Assembly: GCA_905221605.1 (NCBI GenBank)
Contig: CAJNDS010002197.1
Span: 170,001 to 202,500, forward strand
Origin: Symbiodinium natans
Lineage: Eukaryota > Sar > Dinophyceae > Suessiales > Symbiodiniaceae
Direction of reading: 5' to 3'
DNA length: 32,500 nt
How positions within the stretch are numbered: the stretch's first letter is position 1; each line of letters starts with the position of its first letter. This document shows positions 8,393 through 20,300 of the stretch, one piece after another. Under the pieces are notes generated by a model, which ran no database searches, had not been told where the DNA came from, and was given only the letters and a program-made list of their open reading frames with translations. Position numbers and translations under genes: made by a program.

Positions 8393-11300
8393 GTTTAGGG
8401 TTTAGGGTTTAGGGTTTAGGGCTTAGGGTTTGGGGTTTCGGGCCTGGGAGCCTGAACTCGGCTGAACCCTGGCCGGTCCTTGGAGCAGGATATCCATCCT
8501 GGGATCGACAGGCAGCCTGGTGCCCCAGCTTGTGGCCTGGGGTTTCGGGCGCAGGGTTTTGTGGGTTTAGGGTTTAGGGTTTCTGGGTCTAGGGTTTAGG
8601 GTTTCCGGGTTTAGGGTTTAGGGTTTCGGGTTTAGGGTTTGGGGGTGCGGGTTTAGGGTTCGGGGTTTAGGGCGGGCTCAGCGTGAAATCCTGGGCGTCA
8701 GGGCGATTGGCCCGTAGGGTTTAGGGGTGGTCGGGGTTAGGGACCCTACACCCCAAACCCTAAACCGTAAACCCTGAACCCCACACCCCAAACCCTAAAC
8801 CCTAAACGCCTGGTTCTCAGATCCCCAAGCCCCACCACCGCTGACGTAAGATCTAAACCCTAAACCCTAAACCCTAAACCCTAAACCCTAAACCCTAAAC
8901 CCTAAACCCTAAACCCTAAACCCTAAACCCTAAACCCTAAACCCTAAACCCTAAACCCTAAACCCTAAACCCTAAACCCTAAACCCTAAACCCTAAACCC
9001 TAAACCCTAAACCCTAAACCCTAAACCCTAAACCCCAAACCAGGCATCGGGACGCAGACGCTGGACATTTGCCGGCAGTTTCCCGGAAAGTTCAAGCCCA
9101 TTGCGCTGGCAGCAGGCCCTGGCTCGGATTCAGGGTTTCCTCCTGAAAATGGTAGGGTCTAGGGTTTAGGGTTTAGGGTTTAGGGTTTAGGGTTTAGGGT
9201 TTAGGGTTTAGGGTTTAGGGTTTAGGGTTGAAGGTTGAAGGGTTTAGGGTTCAGGGCTTTGCCCTACACCCTAAACCCCACACCGTAACGCCTCCCCGCT
9301 TTGAACGGCCCCCTCCCCCCAACACACACTATTCCGAGTACTTGGAGGTTCAGGGTACTTCTTAACCAATTATAACTGTACGTATTTAGGGTTTAGGGTT
9401 TAGGGTTATAACTGTACTTATAGCCCAAGCTATAACTCTGCTAGGGCACTCAAAGGGGCCTATAAGTGGGTTATAAGTACAGCTATATTTGGTTAAAAAG
9501 TACCATGAACCTCCAAGTAAAGCGTTTTGTTTGGACACGAAAAAGACTCCGATGTCCTGCGCGCGCAGCGGTCGTCTACTTGGGCCATGGTCGTGCGCTG
9601 GCTTAGGGTTTAGTGTTTAGGGTTTAAGGTTTAGGGTTTAGGGTTGAGGGTTCATTGCACAAGGCAATGCATGTCAACGAGTGGTTGCTTGGTTGCGTTC
9701 CTTGTGCCTGGTGACGGCAGCACGGGTGCCCTAAACCCTAAACCCTAAACCCTAAACCCTAAACCCTAAACCCTAAACCCTAAACCCTAAACCCTAAACC
9801 CTAAACCCTAAACCCTAAACACTAACCCCTAAACCCTAAACCCTAAACCCTAAACCCTAAACCCTAAACCCTAAACCCTAAACCCTAAACCCTAAACCCT
9901 AAACCCTAAACCCTAAACCCTAAACCCCGAAACCCTAAACCCTAAACCCACAAACCCTAAACCCTAAATCCTAAACCCTGCACCCTGAACCCTAAACCCT
10001 AACCCCTGAACCCTAAACCCTAAACCCTGCACCCTACACCCTAAGCCATCCTAAACCCAACAAGCCCTGAACCCTACTGAACCTCAGAGAGCAACACTGC
10101 TTTGAGGGGGGGCGTAAGCGCGTGTCCAGGGCTTCGTAGACCCCCAACCTTGAAACTAGACCCCCCCAGTCGGTTTAGGGTTTTGGTTTTGGGGTTCAGG
10201 GTTCAGTGTTTAGGAAATTCTCAGCCCTAGTCCTTACTTAAACCCTAAACCTAAATCCGAAACCCTAGAACGCGGACTGTGCAGGCAAGAACGTGGAGTT
10301 GCTGCTAGAGCAGGTGAAAGAGTGTGGGCCTTGCGAGGAGGGTCTTTGCAGAGGGGGGTTCTCGATGCCCTAAACCCTAAACCCTAAACCCTAAACCCTA
10401 AATCCTAAACCCTAAACCCTAAACCCTAAACCCTAAACCCTAAACCCTAAACCCTAAAACCCTAAAACCCTAAACCCTCAAACGAGAAACCCCGCAAGCC
10501 GGGGTGAGAACGCCGCAGTACGGACACTGCCTCCTCGCAGGTTAGGGCTTAGGGTTTAGGGTTTAGGGTTTAGGGTTTAGGGTTTAGGGTTTCGGGTTTA
10601 GGGTTTAGGGTTCAGGGCAGGCTTGAGGGATGAAGACCTAAAGCCCAGGCCCTAAATCTTGAACCCAATGCCGCTAAGCCTCACACCCCTCCGAGCTTAG
10701 AGGCAATACAGGGATCGGAATAATTTCCTTCTCGTCTCTTTGTAACTATATTATAATAGCCCCCCAAAGCCCTATTCTAATAATTTTTACTAGTATTCCC
10801 TTGTCGTCTCTTGGTAACTATTATAGCCCCCAAAGCCCTATTCGAATTATCAAGTCCCCTATATTACGTGGGAAGGACACTGTAATCCTTCAAGGCGCAG
10901 GCTTTCCGGATGAGGGGATTAGGGTTTAAGGGTGTAGGGGCTTAGGGTTTAAGGGTTTAGAACTTGGGCGGCTTCTTCGTGGCAGGTGCGCGAGATGTGC
11001 AGCAGAGATGTGCGCTGCTGTCCAGATTGAGCATCCCCCCTATGACGCTATAACCCCAAGCCCAGGCAAACCCTAAACCCTAAACCCTAAACCCAATTGG
11101 GGTTATGAGTACCCATGAACCTCCAAGTAAGTGTTGAACCGACATCCTCCTCAAGACCTAAGCTCTGTAAAGCCCTAAACCCTAAACCCGACAGCCTAAA
11201 CCCCCCAAAAAAACCTTACGCTCTAAACCCTACACCCTACACCCTCCGCCCTACACCCTACACCCTACACCCACACCCTACACCCTACACCCTACACCCT

Positions 11301-14300
11301 ACACCCTACACCCTACACCCTACACCCTACACCCTACACCCTGCACCCTGCACCCTGCACCCTGCACCCTGCACCCTGCACCCTGCACCCTGCACCCTGC
11401 ACCCTGCACCCTGCACCCTACACCCTACACCCTACACCCTACACCCTACCTAAAGCCTAAACCCCCAAACCTAAACCCTCAGCCCTCAGCCCTCAGCCCT
11501 CAGCCCTCAGCCCTCAGCCCTCAGCCCTCAGCCCTCAGCCCTCAGCCCTAAGCCCTAAGCCCTAAGCCCTAAGCCCTAAGCCCTAAGCCCTAAGCCCTAA
11601 GCCCTAAGCCCTAAGCCGTAAGCCGTAAGCCCTAGCCCAAAGCCCTAAGCCCTAAACCCTAAAACCCTAAGCCCTAAACCCTAAAACCCTAAAACCCTAA
11701 ACTCAAAATCCCGTGTTCCTTGCCGCCCTTTTGCCGAGGTTCAAGCCACAGATGGTGGCCTGCGACGAGCCGCCGGCTCGGATGGGGTGCGAGCTCAGGG
11801 GCTCCGGGGCTTCGGGTCTTAGGGGCTCAGGGGCTTAGGGGCTTAGGCTAGGGGCTTCGGGCTTAGCGGCTCAGGCTTAGGGGCTTGGGGGCTTGGGGGC
11901 TTAGGGGCTTAGGGGCGTAGGGGCGTAGGGGCTTAGGGGCTTTAGGGGTTTAGGGTTTAGGGTTTAGGGTTTAGGGTTTTGGGGTTGAGAGCTTGTGAGT
12001 ACGGGTTTGAGGGGGCTGACAAGCGTCAGACCTTAGACCCAAAGCCCTAGACAGAGCGCCACGGCGTGCTGCTGAAAAGCCATAAAGGCCCAAACCCTTA
12101 ACCTCTAGACCCTAAGCCCCAAACCCTTAAGCCCAAATTATAGCCTCTTAAGCCTCTTTGAACCCGAAACCCTAAGCCCGAAACCCCAAAAAATCCCAAA
12201 CCCTAAGCCCCAAGCCCCAAGCCCCAAACCCTAAACCCTAAACCCTAAACCCTAAACCCTAAACCCTAAACCCTAAACCCTAAACCAGGTCCGTACTCGA
12301 TGAGCTCAAGAAAGGCGTGGAGGCCTTGGGCATCGACGGCTATGACCCAGTGCTCCATGGGGCTTGGGGTGTAAGGCAGGGCTTCTAGGGTTTACAGGGT
12401 GTAGGGTTCATAGGGTTCATCGGGCTTAGGGTTAGGGTTTCAGGGTTTAGGGTTTGGGTTTCAGGGTTTAGGGTGTAGGGTTTGGGGTTTAGGGTTCATA
12501 GGTTTTGTAGGGTTCAGGGTGTAGGGTCCAGCATTCTCAAGTCAAAGCACTCACTCAGCTTCTCATGCGATGGAGACGTACCCACCCACCTACAAACCTT
12601 GATCAGTACCCACCCACTACAAACCTTGAACAGTACCCCACGAATGTTTGACCAATACCCGCGAACTTTTTCGCAGTGCCCACGGAACTTTGCGCTTTTC
12701 TTTGCAACTTGCACACTGCCCACGCTTTGCTTTTGCACAGCGCACATCAATTGTTGAAGGGTTTAAGTACATGGATATCAATGGTTGCTAGCTATACTAC
12801 GAAAGAATGAACCAATGTGTGTGTGTGTGAAGGAGAGGTTTAGGGTCTAGGGTTTAGGGTTTAGGGTTTAGGGTTTGGGGTTTAGGGTTTAGGGTTTGGG
12901 GGTTCAGGGATAAGGGTTGAGGGTTAGTGATAACATCCCAAGTCCAGGTACTCCTGTCCGGCGCCGAGGGGCAGATCGAGGTGGCGAGACATCCGGACCG
13001 AGATTTCTGCGGGTTACCCTTTTGGGGCGTTCGTTAAGGGGATTCATTCTATATGGGGGGCATAAAAGGGGTATACCCTATTTTGGGACATGCCCTTGTC
13101 AGGTGGGTATTTTCCCAAGGGTGGACACCCAAAAAAGAGCGCAACCCTGAACCCTTTCCCGAAGCCCCAAACTCCAAACTCCAAATTTAAGAGCCTCCGG
13201 CTCAAGCCGCCGACCCCGCAGGAGAACAAGTTTAAGGTTTGGGGTTTGGTGGATTGGGTTTGCGGTTCGGGTCTGGTGGGGGGGGGGGGGTGTGGCGAGG
13301 AGCTGATTGGGCGGTCCTTCGCAATGGGGGTGGGGGGTAAGGGGGCGGAAGGGGGGGAGGGGGGGGGGTGGGTGGGGGGGGGTAGGGTTTTTTCCAAAAG
13401 AGCCCCTTTTGGAAGTTTTCAACCTCAGAAAGCCATCCAACACGCCAGGGTCGGCAGACTCCAAACTCCAAACCCCAAACCCCAAACCCCTAAACCCTAA
13501 ACCCTGAACCCTGAACCCTGAACCCTAAACCCTAAACCCTACTCCCCAAGCCCAAGCCCTAAACCCATTCAAAGAACCGGCCTCCGGGCTTAGGGTTCTC
13601 AGGGCCAACCTGTAAACGGCCTCTCAAGTTCTAGAATGGCCCTGAGCCTTGTAGGGTTTAGAGTTTAGGGTTTAGGGTTTAGGGTTTAGGGTTTAGGGTT
13701 TAGCGTTTAGCGTTTAGGGTTTAGGGTGGAGAACTTAGGTTAAGGTGTGAGCGGCATTGGGCTTCACCTGCTGCCTCACACCGGCACATGGGTCGTCAGA
13801 AGTTGGGCCATACAGGGGTTTAGAGCTCAGGGTTTAGGGTGAATTTGGGTGATAATCATAATTCTCCCACAAGAAAAGAGACACTGAGCCCTTACCCCTT
13901 GCCAGAAACGCAGCTCCAACATTTCGAGTAAGCCCTAGGGTTGGGGTTCCCTAAGCCCTCAACCCCACAACCCGGTGGGGGGGGGGGTGGAGTATAGGCT
14001 TTAAGGTTTAGGCTTTAGTGTTAGGGTTTCGGGCCGGAGGACTGCAAGACCGTTGTCACCGGCATCGTGGGCTGCGCGGGGTGGCTTGGGTCTGGGGGAG
14101 CTCCTGAAGATTTAGGAAGCTGAGATTCCGGTTGAAAGTCAACTGTGTATCACGGCCTTGCGTTTCATCTCAGAAATTTGGCCCTAACTGTTTTTCAGTC
14201 TTTATTTTGTTGATCCAGTTTACAGTTTGTTTTCACCCCTCGCCCGTGAGGGTTTCGGTCCATTTTTGGGTTTTGAAAAGTTCAATCCCTGAACCCTGAA

Positions 14301-17300
14301 CCCCAAACCCTCCAGTCCTAAAGCCCTTCCCCAAGTTGGAGATTAGGTGCAATGTCCATTCAGTAACATGTCGTTATAGTTTCCTGAAGATTCAACTTAC
14401 AACGTGGCCTTGTTGCCACCCTGTGTAACCTTAAAACCCCAAGCCCTCAGCACTAAGCCCTAAACCCTAAACCCGAAACCCTAAACCCTAAACCCTAAAC
14501 CCTAAACCCTAAACCCTAAACCCTAAACCCTACTTAATGCAGTGGAGCCCTATGCCGAATCACGCCGGCCCTTCCCAACACCAACCTGCTTGCCCCTGAA
14601 ACCCTGAATTTGAAGCCTTACCTTGCGGTTTGGGGCTTGGGGCCCTAAACCCTAAACCCTAAACCCTAAACCCGAAACCCTAAACCCTAAACCCTAAACC
14701 CTAAACCCTAAACCCTAGACTCTAAACCCTGAACCCTAAACCCTAAACCCTAAGCCCAAAACCCAAAACCCTAAACCCTAAACATTAAATTCTAACACCA
14801 AACCCTTGACGTGCCAAACCCTAAAACCCTTAGACCCTAAAACCCTAAGACCCTAAGACCCTAAAACCCTAAAACCCTAAAACCCTAAAAACCCTTAAAA
14901 CCCCAAAACACCCCACAACACCCCACAACACCCCAAACACCCTAAGACACCCTAAAAACACCCTAAAACACCCTAAAGCCCTAAAACCCTGAAACCCCAT
15001 GAAACCCCCTAAAACCCTGCTGGGGCAATGTCCATGGCCTTGCTCCAAAGAGTGCCTTCAACAACTCTCCTTATACTAAAGCCTAAAGCCCTACAAACCC
15101 TAAAACCCTAAAACCTCCCAATTTGCTTTCCCCAGCAAATGGCCATGGCCTTGCTCGAAAGAGTGCCATCAACAACTCTCCTTATACGAAAGCCAAAGCC
15201 CTTGAAGCCCTCGTCAAAGCCCCAAGCCCGAAACTCTGGGGGTGTAGGGTTTAGGGTTAGAGGGTAATCAGGTGATACTTAGGGTTATAAGGCTACATGT
15301 AGGGTCATAGAGTTATATGTAGGGTTAGAAGGTTATACGGTGATATTTAGGGCTAGAAGGTTATATTTAGGGTTTCGGACTCGAAGCCCTAAACCCTAAC
15401 ACTTTCGTGGCCAGCACCGGCTTCTTGCCAGGCTGATACCCACCATTGAGGCGATCAAGGCGCGCAAGGACATCGCCTTGGCCAACAAGGCCCGGCCTTA
15501 AGCCCAAGAGCCCAAAGATCCCTAAACTCTATAAGCCCCATTCACGACAGACCCAAAACCCTAAAGAGCCCTAAATCCTAAGCCCGACACCCTCAAGCCG
15601 AAGAGCCCTAAACTCTCTAAGCCCTATACCCCAGAATCCCTCTCAACCCGAAGATCCCACATACCCTATAAACCCAGAACCCCAAGAGCCCTAAATCCTA
15701 AGCTTTCCCTGAAACTGGCGCTGGTTGGGAGCCCAGGGGTTGAGTCTCCCTAAGACGCGAAAGCTTTCGTGCTTCGGGGGGGTTTAGGGTTTAGGGCTAG
15801 GGTTTAGGGTTGAGGGTTTAGGGTTTAGGGTTTAGGGTTAGGCTTTAAGGGGCTGATGGGTTTATGGCTTGGGGTTGGGGTTTCTGATGTTTTGTTTGTT
15901 CTTCTTTTTTTGTTGTTGGGGGGGGGGGGGGGTACGGGGGGTTAAGGCTTGAAGCTCACGGCAGGGTGTTAAAGGAAGAGCTTGGGTTTGTGTCCGTCAG
16001 AAACGGGCCCTAAACTCTAAGCGCTAAGCCCTATATAAACCCTACACCCCACTTGAAGCAGCGTGGGTAGTTCTAAGCGGCGTTCAGGGTTCAGGGACAG
16101 TGTACCCTGCTATTTATGACTACCCAAAGTCATCAGGGACCAAGGCCCTGTATTCGGGGCTGATTCTCTCCAATCTCGGACCTCGGAATTTCCACAGTGG
16201 ATTCGCGAGCTTTCTTATTCCTGATGGCAGAATAGAGGGGCGCTCCAACTCCCGATGAACGGATAGAGAAGCCTTCTTATTCCGAAAAGACAAGCTGTCT
16301 TGTTCCTTATTAACAAATGGTATTTACCAACATAGGGGTGCCCCTTTTATACCCCCTAAAAAGAATAGAATCCACTTAAAAGGGACCCCCCAAAAAGGGT
16401 ATCCCTATTTTCGGAGACCCCCAAATAGAGAGATCGGGTTTAGGAGACCATCATCGCCGGTGGGCCCGTGATCGCCCCGCTGATGGAGGAGTACGGCGTG
16501 AGCATGCTGCCAGGAAGCTTAGTGGGCTCAGAGCCCCCCAACTCCCAACCCCCAACCCCCAAACCCCAAATCCCAAACTCGTAAGGTACACATATGTGCC
16601 TCTTGCAGGGGGCTTTTTCAGCAATGAAGGAAACGAAACTGAGGAGGCTAAGGAAAGCTAAGCAAAGTTGAAAAAACCTGAGGAAAGCTAAATAATTCCA
16701 TGGCTCCTTGTCGCCTGTCGCACCAAAGAGTTTGCAGAAAAGGACCACGTGTGTAGGGTTGAGGACGTGCCTGAGTCGGTCGTCAATAATAAGGTTACCA
16801 TTGGGCTGGCCTCGGTTGCTGTGGGTTTTTGTCGGTTATGCAGTGGTCTGCAGAAGACCCCACGACTCAAATAAGCAAGCTGCCAGAAGCAAAGGAAACG
16901 AAACAATCCTGGAAGCTAGAGCAAAAGTATGGAAAACTCACAGAAAAACAACAGAAACTAAGAACAGCTAAACAAACCTAGACAAAGCTGCAAGAACTGA
17001 AAACAAAACTCGAAAAGCTGGAAAAAACACTAAAACAAACCGGAAACAACTAAACCATCCCAGATGTCGGGCTTGCCCCCGTTTTGTTGTTGTCAATTGA
17101 GAAGCCTTCCTAAACAAGATGCTGCCTTTAAACCCCATTGTTGTTGTCAATTGAGAAGCCTTCCTAAACAAGATGCTGCCTTTTGCCATTTTGGGACCGA
17201 GGAGCTTCGGAGCCATCACCATAACGATCGCAAGACTCTAGCAGGCTTAACAATGGAATGAACTCTCATTTGCCCTGCTAGCATGGATTCCAAGCAAAGG

Positions 17301-20300
17301 ATTTATCTTGGAAAATTTTAGTTCCCTTGCTCGTGGTCTGCCCGTGAAAATGCCCGTCACAAGGGCGGCTCATATGCCTATCGAAGACAAACCCCAAAAC
17401 CCCCAACCCTAAGCCCCAAACCCTAAACCCCAAACCCCTAAGCCCAAAACTGAAAGACCCTTCACGCCCTATTGTGAGCCCAGCCCTCTCAAGCGAAAGT
17501 CCGTCCATCCCGGCGGTCGGCTTGCTTGAATTTAGCTGCCGTAATATGAGTTCGTCTGATACGAGAGTACGAAAACATGGTTTATATGCTCAAGAATTGC
17601 CCAGGGCTGAGGGTTTAGCTACGGTTTCAGGCTTCGGGCTTCGGGTTTTCAGGGTTTAGGGGTTGGGCTGTCCGCTCACCCCCCCTAATTTCGGGGACAT
17701 GTCAGCCACCCGAACTTAAGGTTACACAAAAGCCCACAAAACACCCCCCCCTACCAAACTCAACCGCCCGACCCGGCCATGTCACAGACCCAAACCCAGA
17801 CGTCTGCAGAGAACCTCCGTCACCACCCCACCCTCCCCTAGCAAAAACTCCGCCACACGACCCACCCTGGGCATTGCACGACCCATACACCTTAACGCAC
17901 AGAAAAAGCTAAACGCTAAACCCTAAACCCTAAACCCTAAGCCCTAAACCCTAAACCCTAAACGCTAAACGCTAAACGCTAAACCCTAAACCCTACACCC
18001 TACACCCTAAACCCTAAACCCTAAACCCTAAACCCAAAACCCATAGTAGGCAACCTCGACTTCTCTAAGTATGATACCTATTATCTCAATACTTGCTGTG
18101 ACGAAACCGTAAACCCTAAACCCTAAACCCTAAACCCTCAACCCTAAACCCTAAACCCTAAACCCGAAACCCTAAACCCTAAACCCTAAACCCTAAACCC
18201 TACACCCTAAACCCTCAACCCTCAACCCTCAACCCTCAACCCTAACCCTAAACCCTAAACCCTAACCCAAAACCCAAAACCCTAAACCCTAAACCCTAAA
18301 CCCTAAACGCTAAACCCTAAACCCTAAACCCTACCCTACACCCTAAACCCTAAAGCCTAAACCCTAAGCCCTAAACCCGTAGTAGGCAACCTCGACTTCT
18401 CTAAGGATGATACCTATAATCTCAATACTTGCTGTGACGAAACCGTAAACCCTAAACCCTAAACCCTAAACCCTAAACCCTAAACCCTAAACCCTAAACC
18501 CTAAACCCTAAACCCTAAACCCTAAACCCTAAACCCTAAACCCCTTGCCTTCTCTGATATCATCAAAGCATTGCATTAGCTACCTGTCTATGTTTTCGGC
18601 TTTCAGCTTCACCCCTCCACCGGCTTTCGGATGTCTTCCCAGAAGGGGAAATAGGGCCGGGGGGGGGGGGGGGGGGGAACCTTTCTGGGGATCCCTTTCA
18701 GGGGAATCTATTCTACTTGGGGTATACCCCTATATGTTGGGAAATGCCCACATGGCAATGGTCATGACAGCCGGCCTGGCGCTTTCCAGCTTCTCCTGGA
18801 CATCGAGGATGGCAGTTCCGTCGTTTCTTCCCGTCCGCCCAGGCTACTGGCACGTTCCCGTGCTGGGCCAGTCACGCTTCGCGTGCCCACAGCGTCAATG
18901 TGTTGGATGCTTGCCCAGCAGAATGCAGCAACCGACTCCATCCTCAGCATTCTCCAAACATTCCGGACATGTTCGAATGTCCGGCACTTGTTACAGGAAC
19001 TGTGTAGGAAGGAAGAAAGGTTTGTCAGCTTGCAGTGTATTCCCAAGACATGGGCAATGTGATGTGCTAGCAGGTTCGGGAATTTCAGCGGGCTTTTATC
19101 ATACCTGTTCAGTGCAGGCAGATGGTCAACTCGTCTGCTTCCGAAAACATGATGTACCGGCAGATTTGGGACCAGTTTTGGCAGTGTCCGCAGGACTTGG
19201 TTATACCTGCGCTGTGCGGCGAGATGGCCAGCTCGTGTGCTTTGGAGAGAACCGATACGGGGAATCTGCTGTGCCAGCAGATTTGGGACCAGTTTTGGCA
19301 GTTTCCGCGGGCGAGCTTCATACATGTGCAGTGCGGACAAGTGGCCAACTTATCTGCTTTGGAGACAACCGTGAAGGACAGTGCGATGTGCCAGCAGATT
19401 TGGGACCAGTTTTGGCAGTTTCTGCGGGCTATTATCACACCTGTGCAATGCAGGTAGATGGTGAGCTCGTTTGCTTTGGAGGCAACCGAACCACAGAGCA
19501 CGAAGTTGGGCAGTGTGATGTGCCAGCAGATTTGGGACCAGTGTTGGCAGTTTCTGCGGGCCATCACCATACCTGTGCAATGCGGACAAATGGTCAGCTC
19601 GTCTGCTTTGGAGACAACAAGAATAACGAGTGTGATGTGCCAGAGGATTTGGGACCAGTGTTGGCATTTTCCGCAGGATATGGCTATACTTGCGCAGTGC
19701 GGACAGATGGACAGCTCGTCTGCTTCGGGCAGAACAGGTACGGGCAGTGCGATGTGCCTGCAGATTTGGGACCAGTTATGGCAGTCTCAGCAGGCTTTAA
19801 ACATTGTTGCGCCGTGCGGACAGATGGTCGGCCCGTCTGCTTTGGAGTTCGCGACGGCGGACGGTGTGACGTACCAGAGGATTTGGGACCACTTTGGGCA
19901 ACCTAAACGGGCGAATGTCATACCTGCTTAGTGCGGACAGATGGTCAGCTCGTCTGCTTTGAAGCGATAGTGAGGGCACTGTGACCAGCTGTTGCCGTTC
20001 GAGAGGGCGATTTCGCCCTCAGCGTAGGCGGATTATGAGTTCATCTGCTTGTGTTCACGAACATAGGGACTGCACTGTGCTCAGCTGCTGATCATGCAGA
20101 AAAGCACGACTGAGTTCGCACGTGACTTACACTTGCAAAAGTTCACATCACGTCACCTCCTTGGAAATGGAATGGAATAGTTAGGCCGGGAATTCGGATT
20201 CGAATATGCCTTTCTGGGCATTGGATGTTGGGATATGCATTTTGGGATATGCATTCTTGGAGAGGCATTTTCCGGCCGCTGATTTTCCCGAAAGCTTCAG

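Larger units (their letters stand above)
9116..10284 (+). other. dxr intron C-D (GC-AG)
   Basis: Holds a TTTAGGG tract (9152-9230), a family 1 fold-back element (9339-9519) with a heptamer insert, unique sequence at 9520-9600 and 9650-9725, and a long CCCTAAA array (9729-9965) with degenerate flanks. No gene seen. Confidence 0.8.
10328..11738 (+). other. dxr intron D-E (GC-AG)
   Basis: CCCTAAA array (10369-10480), TTTAGGG array (10543-10612), and a TA-rich stretch with two similar copies of TTCTCGTCTCTTTGTAACTAT-type sequence (about 10725-10860). Then come a fragment of fold-back family 1 (11095-11129) and the block-structured variant heptamer arrays (11228-11700). No gene seen. Confidence 0.75.
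14081..15431 (+). other. dxr intron H-I (GT-AG)
   Basis: A unique AT-rich stretch (14100-14280), CCCTAAA arrays (14458-14531 and 14641-14760), CCCTAAAA and ACACCCC variants (14820-14990), a duplicated 61-bp piece (15032-15092 and 15143-15202), and a degenerate 20-bp minisatellite (15255-15372). No gene seen. Confidence 0.75.

Noticed and set aside
11115-11453. Open frame encoding repeated TLHP
   Set aside because: Product of CCCTACA/CCCTGCA 7-bp repeats, no independent coding signal.
13232-13507. Proline- or glycine-rich ORFs on both strands
   Set aside because: They come from GGGTGGGG and CCCCAAACTCC low-complexity DNA inside dxr intron G-H.
18545-18751. N-terminal extension of the RCC1-like ORF
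   Set aside because: It starts at TTG, runs through a G19 run and a family 3 element, and has no repeat or domain content.
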